Position numbers and translations under genes: made by a program. DNA of 26,056 nt from Ruminococcaceae bacterium UBA7067 (GTDB lineage: Bacteria; Bacillota; Clostridia; Oscillospirales; Acutalibacteraceae): assembly GCA_002493755.1 (NCBI GenBank), contig DKZT01000001.1:5647-31702 (forward strand). The letters are read 5' to 3'. Under the pieces are notes generated by a model, which saw only the letters and a program-made list of their open reading frames with translations, was not told where the DNA came from and did no database searches. Below are positions 21,918 through 26,056 of this stretch, one piece after another (the first letter of the stretch is position 1; every line of letters begins with the position of its first letter).

Positions 21918-23494
21918 CGTCCTGTTACCTCCGATACACAATACGTTCTGACCCTGTAAGGATCCTCGCAGCATAAAACCTGCTTCGTTTCGCTGAAAAA
22001 GAATTTAGCCATATTGCTTTCGCCGGGATATCGCGCCGAATTGAACATACAGTGTTCAATAGACTCCATACATTTTTTAAATTCCTGCTCACCCAGATAG
22101 CTGTCTCTGTCCTGAGTTGTTTCCTCGCTCTCCCTTGTGTGTTCATAGCAGCGCTTAAACATTACAAACAGCAGCTTCATAGCACTGTCGTCCCAGCTGT
22201 TCCACACCTCTTTTTTCAGCGAATGATACAGCTTATCAATCTTACCTTTATAATCCGCACACCGCTCGTGCGGCAGCACACTCTGACCCTCGTACAGCGA
22301 ATAGGACGGTCTGCTGAAATACTGCACCATCATATCAATATCGCGCCATTCTTCCTCTTCCAGAATATCCTCGTGTCCTCTGAGCTGTCGGCGGAACGCA
22401 ATAAGACAGTCACGCACTGCAGGAACACGCTCGTTCTTCACGGATAAATCGTACACAATCGGAACGCCCTTGTCATCACTGCGCCAGAAATCCGCAATAT
22501 CCTGCGCCTCATAATCGCTCATACCCTCAAGCTCCGCCTGCAGCACCTTATTCGCCAAATCGAAAAAGCTCCTCTGAGCAATAGCGTCAGCAACGATTTT
22601 TGTTTCTCGGAACGGATTTTCGGGCAAATTAAGATATTCGTACCGACGGCGAAATCTTTCATTCTCATACCAGGCATATATCACAGCGGCATAATAATCA
22701 GAAGAATAGCGCAGAGGAATACGATTGTCGTGCATCACAGCATACTTAACAAGCAAGCAAAGCTTTTCAAAGCTTAAATCATTGAGAATACGCATTCTCT
22801 CGCCAAATGCGCCTTTCAGCAGATCGTATGTAAAAATCAGCTTAGTAAGCTTGTCGCGGCGAGCATTAATATACCTTTCGATGTACGGAAAAAGCTTGCC
22901 GTTTCTGAACACACTTGTATGGTCACGCGCGTCCTGAACGGCAAGACGCCGAAAATGCGCATCGTGCTCCGCTGCGTTGACTGAGCCTGTCAGTATCATA
23001 ATGTTCTGATTCGGACTTTTCTGACGTGCGATAAGCGCCTTAAGAATCCCCTCGTCCTCACAGCAAACGGAAAAAATATCCAGCGGACACACCACAGCGA
23101 TGCCCCTTTGCTCCGCCATCTTATTAAGTATGTTGCTCATATACTCACGTAGGGTGTTCAGGTTGATCTCAATGCAGGATTTCCTATTGCGCTCCTGCGT
23201 ATCCCATACGTCGTTACGGTTACTTCCTCTCATAAACAGGTTATCAAAAAAGCCTCTGTTGGCGGAAGCCTGCTGAATCATAGAAATATTCAGTCCGCCG
23301 GCCAGGGTAAGACGGTATTCGCGCTGGTGACCAAACGGCGTTTTATTCACAAAGCACAGATAGCGGAATCCATCCTCAATCAATCTCAGTCTGAGATAGG
23401 ACAGAAAATCCGTTTTGAAAAAAGAGGAAGTGTAATAATCATCCGTCATATTGGCAAAAACCAAATAGAAAAAGCCCGAATTGGAATCAAACAT
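21914..23494 (-). CDS. Unknown protein, first gene of the ATPase operon
   Basis: This is 526 aa from MFDSNSGFFYLVFAN at 23494, behind GGGGGAGA; an in-frame ATG at 23542 lies upstream of that site. I do not recognise a family. The N-terminal 200 residues show alternating strands and helices (FFYLVFANM, FRYLCFVNK, IAVVCPLDIFSVCC, NIMILTGSVN) in the order of a P-loop/AAA core, but no GxxxxGK motif and no Asp-Glu Walker B; it may be a catalytically dead AAA-like domain. Residues about 200-526 are helical and charged. Its 3' end overlaps the Hsp70-like gene by four bases, so the two proteins are probably made in similar amounts. Confidence 0.7.
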   Translation of the reverse strand: MFDSNSGFFYLVFANMTDDYYTSSFFKTDFLSYLRLRLIEDGFRYLCFVNKTPFGHQREYRLTLAGGLNISMIQQASANRGFFDNLFMRGSNRNDVWDTQERNRKSCIEINLNTLREYMSNILNKMAEQRGIAVVCPLDIFSVCCEDEGILKALIARQKSPNQNIMILTGSVNAAEHDAHFRRLAVQDARDHTSVFRNGKLFPYIERYINARRDKLTKLIFTYDLLKGAFGERMRILNDLSFEKLCLLVKYAVMHDNRIPLRYSSDYYAAVIYAWYENERFRRRYEYLNLPENPFRETKIVADAIAQRSFFDLANKVLQAELEGMSDYEAQDIADFWRSDDKGVPIVYDLSVKNERVPAVRDCLIAFRRQLRGHEDILEEEEWRDIDMMVQYFSRPSYSLYEGQSVLPHERCADYKGKIDKLYHSLKKEVWNSWDDSAMKLLFVMFKRCYEHTRESEETTQDRDSYLGEQEFKKCMESIEHCMFNSARYPGESNMAKFFFSETKQVLCCEDPYRVRTYCVSEVTGR

Positions 23495-23580
23495 CACGCA
23501 TCTCCCCCTTTTTATTTTGTCGATTTGACCATCAGCGTGCAAATTAAAATATATAATTACTACAACATTATCTTAAATTC

Positions 23581-23599
23581 TTTGAAATACATATTCAAA
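23581..23599. promoter_or_regulatory. Dyad TTTGAA-N7-TTCAAA, candidate operator
   Basis: This inverted repeat with 6-base arms lies just downstream of the predicted transcript start of the nine-gene operon, where a bound repressor would block transcription. No cognate regulator is in the window. Confidence 0.4.
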
Positions 23600-23608
23600 T
23601 GCATTAAA

Positions 23609-23637
23609 ATTATACAACTTTCTCCATTTATTGTCAA
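23609..23637 (-). promoter_or_regulatory. Consensus SigA promoter of the nine-gene operon
   Basis: TTGACA (23637-23632), exactly 17 bases, then TATAAT (23614-23609). Both hexamers are perfect. The leader is about 110 bases and carries the TTTGAA dyad. Confidence 0.88.
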
Positions 23638-23639
23638 TG

Positions 23640-23783
23640 TGTTTGTTTTTTCTTTAGGTTTCGCAATTTCAGAAAAACACTGATGCATTTGTGCGAATCA
23701 TATATATTGATTTCCGCAGGTATCACCGATATCGTAAATCACTTTTAAGCCCGTATTTATCATTATTACATAATGTTTACCAT
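23640..23783. other. Gap between the ATPase operon and the TSCPD gene
   Basis: This is AT-rich sequence between the operon promoter and the terminator of the TSCPD-like gene. I see no credible gene or further regulatory site in it. Confidence 0.5.
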
Positions 23784-23837
23784 AAGAATAAAAGGTCGGG
23801 TATCTGCAACACAGAACTACCCGACCTTTCGGTTTTT
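23784..23837. terminator. Strong, probably bidirectional terminator
   Basis: AAAGGTCGGGTA (23791-23802) pairs with TACCCGACCTTT (23818-23829), a perfect 12-base stem. T-runs follow on the plus strand (CGGTTTTT) and on the minus strand (TTTTATTC). On the minus strand it terminates the TSCPD-like gene. Confidence 0.9.
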
Positions 23838-23846
23838 ATTAATAAA

Positions 23847-24185
23847 TCAAAACTCAAAACTCAAAATCCCCTCAATCCGCAAATCAATCAGCGGTTTCTC
23901 AGTCTTTTGTCTGTTTTTACGGCAAGTCGGGTTCCGATACTCTGAAAAAGCTGCACCAGAATCACTAGGCTGAACATAATCGGTGTATTCCTTGATGTCG
24001 AGCGTGATTTCCTTGCCTCTTAATTTCTGCACAGCGTCATTCACCGACATTCCCTGCACAAGCTGCGAAATTCCAATCGAATTACCGCTGCAGCCTCCGA
24101 CAAATTTTACGCTTCTAATTATCTTATCGCCGTCAACCTCAATATGTATTTCCCTGGAGCATACACCCTTCGGTTTGTAAATCAT
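23847..24185 (-). CDS. TSCPD-domain (TIGR03905-like) protein with unusual C terminus
   Basis: This 112-aa protein starts MIYKPKGVCSREIHIEV behind GAGGTGCTACA. Residues 1-57 match the TIGR03905/TSCPD family well: VCSREI, VKFVGGCSGNSIGISQLVQGM, LRGK. The family normally ends a few residues later with TSCPDQLA; here that motif is missing. The frame instead runs through KEITLDIKEYTDYVQPS and YRNPTCRKNRQKT. The last dozen residues are encoded by the GAGTTTTGAG repeat. It may be a variant with a longer tail or a gene whose 3' end was replaced. Function is unknown; related cysteine domains occur in vitamin B12-dependent ribonucleotide reductases. Confidence 0.7.
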   Translation of the reverse strand: MIYKPKGVCSREIHIEVDGDKIIRSVKFVGGCSGNSIGISQLVQGMSVNDAVQKLRGKEITLDIKEYTDYVQPSDSGAAFSEYRNPTCRKNRQKTEKPLIDLRIEGILSFEF

Positions 24186-24224
24186 TGTAGCACCTCAACT
24201 TTATGTTACCTATAATATTATAAT

Positions 24225-24869
24225 CTATCTAACAACAAATTGCTGATAAAGGACACCGAATTCACGAGCTATCCGATAAAACGCTGCCTTTATTGACGCT
24301 CTGTCACCATTGTCAAGAGTTCTGACCGTGCCCTCAAAAAAGGCGGTTTCAGGTATTATGTTCCAAGCTGTTCCTCCTTCAATATGCGTAAAAGTGACAA
24401 CAGACGGACTAACAGGTGAAACCTTACGGGAAGCAAAATTCTGCAAAGCTGAAATCATTGATATCGCAACGGTTACAGGGTTATTTCCAAGCTGCGGAGA
24501 TGCTGCGTGTGTGCCTTTACCATTTACATTCACCTTGAAACGGTCAACGGCTGCCATCACTCCACCCTCTTTTATTCCTACTTCTCCAATCTCCATTGAC
24601 GGGTCAGAGTGTAAGCCGTAAAATTCCGACACTTCATTTAATACTCCTGTTTTCAATACTGCTTCCGCTCCGTTAAACACCTCTTCTCCCGGCTCAAATG
24701 AAAGACACGGGTATTCGCTCAGCTCCTCCTGCCTTATTTCTTTTCTGTCGGCAAGCGGATGACCTTTCCAAAGATACACATACGACGCACAATCAATCAG
24801 CTTGTGAAATTCCAGATCGTTTGCTCTGAGCAGCTTCATAATCGCATTTCGGTTGAAGCTGCTGTAATC
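24225..24869 (-). pseudogene. Chimeric relic: LysR effector-domain fragment joined to M20 amidohydrolase fragment
   Basis: The ATG-initiated frame runs from 24839, but homology to a LysR-type regulator continues upstream to 24869 (YSSFNRNAIMKLLRANDLEF) until an in-frame stop. That part (YVYLWKGHPLADR, LSEYPCLSFEPGE) is the middle of a LysR effector domain without its DNA-binding helix-turn-helix. Near 24690 the frame switches to an M20 amidohydrolase middle region: FNGAEAVLKTGVLNEV, GIKEGGVMAAVDRF, GKGTHAASPQLGNNPV, GGTAWNIIPETAFFEGTVRT. The metal-binding N terminus and the C terminus of the enzyme are absent. The product cannot work as either parent. Confidence in the two partial homologies is high. 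Confidence 0.8.
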
Positions 24870-25173
24870 TCATAGTCCCTCACCGTCTGCATAATATACG
24901 GCTCAATATTTTTAATTTACGAAATAAGAGCCGCAGGCACTCTTGTATAATACCTATTAATTTAGTATGCTTAATTTTATCAGAAATATTCTGTTGTGTC
25001 AATATTCGTTCCATTCTTTGTAAAGGTGACGAGCATTGTCTTAAGATTACAAGATTAGCTTCAGCTCTCATAGCAAAGCTGCGGAATGAACGTGTCAAGA
25101 GTTTTTAGCTGACAGATGCTTCGCTGTGACAAATACGAAACACCGTCTTGTAACGCTCATTAAATTTTACACA
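24870..25173. other. Intergenic region left of the phage-like gene
   Basis: Apart from the minus-strand promoter at 24974-25002, I see no credible gene or RNA. The one open frame (24880-25098, minus) overlaps that promoter, lacks a ribosome binding site and has no recognisable product. Confidence 0.5.
24974..25002 (-). promoter_or_regulatory. SigA promoter upstream of the LysR/M20 relic
   Basis: TTGACA (25002-24997), 17 bases, then TAAAAT (24979-24974). The spacer contains the dyad CAGAA-ATA-TTCTG (24981-24993), a possible operator. It may be the retained promoter of the lost parent gene. Confidence 0.65.
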
Positions 25174-25178
25174 AACGG

Positions 25179-25207
25179 TTTTCAATCACAAACATATGTT
25201 CTATAAT
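25179..25207 (+). promoter_or_regulatory. Promoter of the BppU-like gene
   Basis: TTTTCA, 17 bases, then TATAAT. The spacer and the first base of the -10 overlap a LexA/DinR-like box. Confidence 0.6.
25189..25202. promoter_or_regulatory. LexA/DinR-like SOS box
   Basis: CAAACATATGTTCT matches 12 of 14 positions of the Bacillus DinR consensus CGAACRNRYGTTYC, including AAC-N4-GTT. It is placed between the -35 and -10 hexamers, a typical repressor position. It could arise by chance, since the motif is AT-rich. Confidence 0.45.
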
Positions 25208-25225
25208 AGAATTAAGGCGGAGATT

Positions 25226-25259
25226 TTCGGCGGTAATGTTGCTTTACATTATCGCCGAA
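25226..25259 (+). promoter_or_regulatory. Leader hairpin before the BppU-like gene
   Basis: TTCGGCGGTAATGT (25226-25239) pairs with ACATTATCGCCGAA (25246-25259) around a 6-base loop: 14 pairs with one G-U. No T-run follows, so it is not a standard terminator. Confidence 0.55.
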
Positions 25260-25289
25260 TAATATTTTAAAATAATTTGAGGTGGTATA

Positions 25290-26056
25290 ATGGCTTTACA
25301 GATTGATTACCCGATTACCGTGGATTTAAAAAAGCCGAGCAGCGAGCTGACCTTTGCTGTTCAAGGTGACGGAAAAGGAAGGAGGTTGATTGTAACAGTA
25401 GTATCAGACAATGAGGAGGTCGATATATCAGACTGTACCGCACATTTAAAGTGCAGCTTTGAGGGCAAAACGGTTGATATATCAGCCTGCGAGATAGAGG
25501 GCAACCGCATTATCGCACCGCTTACAAGCGCAATGCTTGCAAATTCGGGTAAGCATCTGCTTCAGCTGACGCTGTTTGACGGTTCAGGCGCAGTTATTTC
25601 AAGTCCGATTATTCACATATGCGTATCCGAATCTATCAGCGACGGCGAGCTGTCAAGCACGCCTGAGTTCTCGACACTCAACGCACTTACTGCAAGAATT
25701 GAAAGTGTACTCAACGATCCCGAGGTCGGCGACAGCGAGGTAAAGGACGCGAGGGGCGGCTATGCCCTGCTCGGCGACAGAATCAGTGCGCTTGAGGCGG
25801 CGGGTATCAACGCTTTAAGCTTTAAGGGCGCGAAAAACTGTATAAAGCACTCAGCAGGCTTTACCGCCGAGAGCATAGGCTCAGACAGCTTTTACACAAC
25901 AGGCTTAACGCTTTCAGCCGAGGACGGCTGTGCAGTCGCCGAGGGTACGGCAGGAACACCCTGCTCTGTTTACGCTCTGTTTGACGAGCCGATAACGCTT
26001 GCGAGGGACAGCAGCCGTCGGGTGCTTGCGGTTATGAGAATGAAAGCTGTTCAGTC
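25290..26056 (+). CDS. BppU-like phage baseplate upper protein, partial
   Basis: The gene runs off the right edge after 255 codons. It starts MALQIDYPITVDLKKPSSEL at 25290 behind GAGGTGG. The first 110 residues have the pattern of the BppU N-terminal domain: DLKKP, FAVQGDGKGRRLIVTV, EVDISDCTAHL, and a strand-rich stretch ending with HICVSES. A short helical segment (about 125-175, ARGGYALLGDRISALEAAG) and a further beta-rich region follow. BppU connects the receptor-binding part to the baseplate of siphophages. Being the first gene after a promoter, it may open a prophage tail or adhesion module or be a solitary domesticated gene; the missing sequence decides. Confidence 0.7.
   Translation, partial: MALQIDYPITVDLKKPSSELTFAVQGDGKGRRLIVTVVSDNEEVDISDCTAHLKCSFEGKTVDISACEIEGNRIIAPLTSAMLANSGKHLLQLTLFDGSGAVISSPIIHICVSESISDGELSSTPEFSTLNALTARIESVLNDPEVGDSEVKDARGGYALLGDRISALEAAGINALSFKGAKNCIKHSAGFTAESIGSDSFYTTGLTLSAEDGCAVAEGTAGTPCSVYALFDEPITLARDSSRRVLAVMRMKAVQ

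Noticed and set aside
24880..25098. Possible 72-aa gene on the minus strand
   Set aside because: It overlaps the TTGACA/TAAAAT promoter of the relic, has no ribosome binding site and shows no recognisable sequence.

Overview
The window looks like chromosome from a gut Firmicute of the Ruminococcus/Oscillospiraceae type. The evidence is Gram-positive ribosome binding sites (GGAGG), TTGACA/TATAAT promoters, a Firmicute L10 leader, a zinc-ribbon L33, a secreted protein with a Thr-Glu dipeptide linker as in ruminococcal surface proteins, and intergenic repeats built on GAGTTTTGAG and GGAACGGTC. No rRNA, tRNA, CRISPR array, transposase or integrase is visible. Nearly everything from 1 to 24.9 kb reads on the minus strand.

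Region 1 (1-5.1 kb). A partial secreted protein with a (TE)n tail lies at the left edge. Next to it is the ribosomal/transcription cluster rpmG-secE-nusG-rplK-rplA-rplJ-rplL, with a promoter before rpmG, a probable L1-binding leader before rplK, and a promoter, L10 leader and attenuator before rplJ. The cluster ends in a terminator after rplL; rpoB does not follow. Region 2 (5.1-6.4 kb) is small accessory material: a 67-aa orphan protein, a candidate standalone structured RNA between two look-alike terminators, and a DUF5412-like lipoprotein. Region 3 (6.46-10.6 kb) holds three tandem paralogues that join a short conserved N-terminal segment, RCC1-like repeats and BspA-like leucine-rich repeats. 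None has a signal peptide, and all probably come from one promoter.

Region 4 (10.8-23.6 kb) is the most unusual part. Nine tightly spaced minus-strand genes (4-base overlap to 53-base gap) lie behind a consensus promoter and end at a strong terminator. In transcription order they are: an unknown 526-aa protein; an Hsp70/actin-fold ATPase; a long coiled-coil protein; a zinc-ribbon protein; two helical proteins with charged, possibly membrane-seeking N termini; a classical AAA ATPase of Vps4/katanin/spastin type with a helical N-terminal segment; a BrxL-like AAA+ protein lacking the Lon protease domain; and a second AAA+ protein with damaged catalytic motifs. My inference is that these form one ATP-driven machine that remodels filaments, membranes or protein assemblies. 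It has an ESCRT-III/Vps4-like logic, and because of BrxL it may act in defence. The function is not established from sequence. The RCC1-LRR proteins next to it could be partners or sensors.

Region 5 (23.8-26 kb) has a TSCPD/TIGR03905-like protein with an aberrant C terminus, a chimeric relic that joins part of a LysR effector domain to the middle of an M20 amidohydrolase, and, on the plus strand, the start of a BppU-like phage baseplate gene. The promoter of that last gene overlaps a LexA/DinR-like box. The gene runs off the right edge and may mark the border of a prophage or tail-like element.
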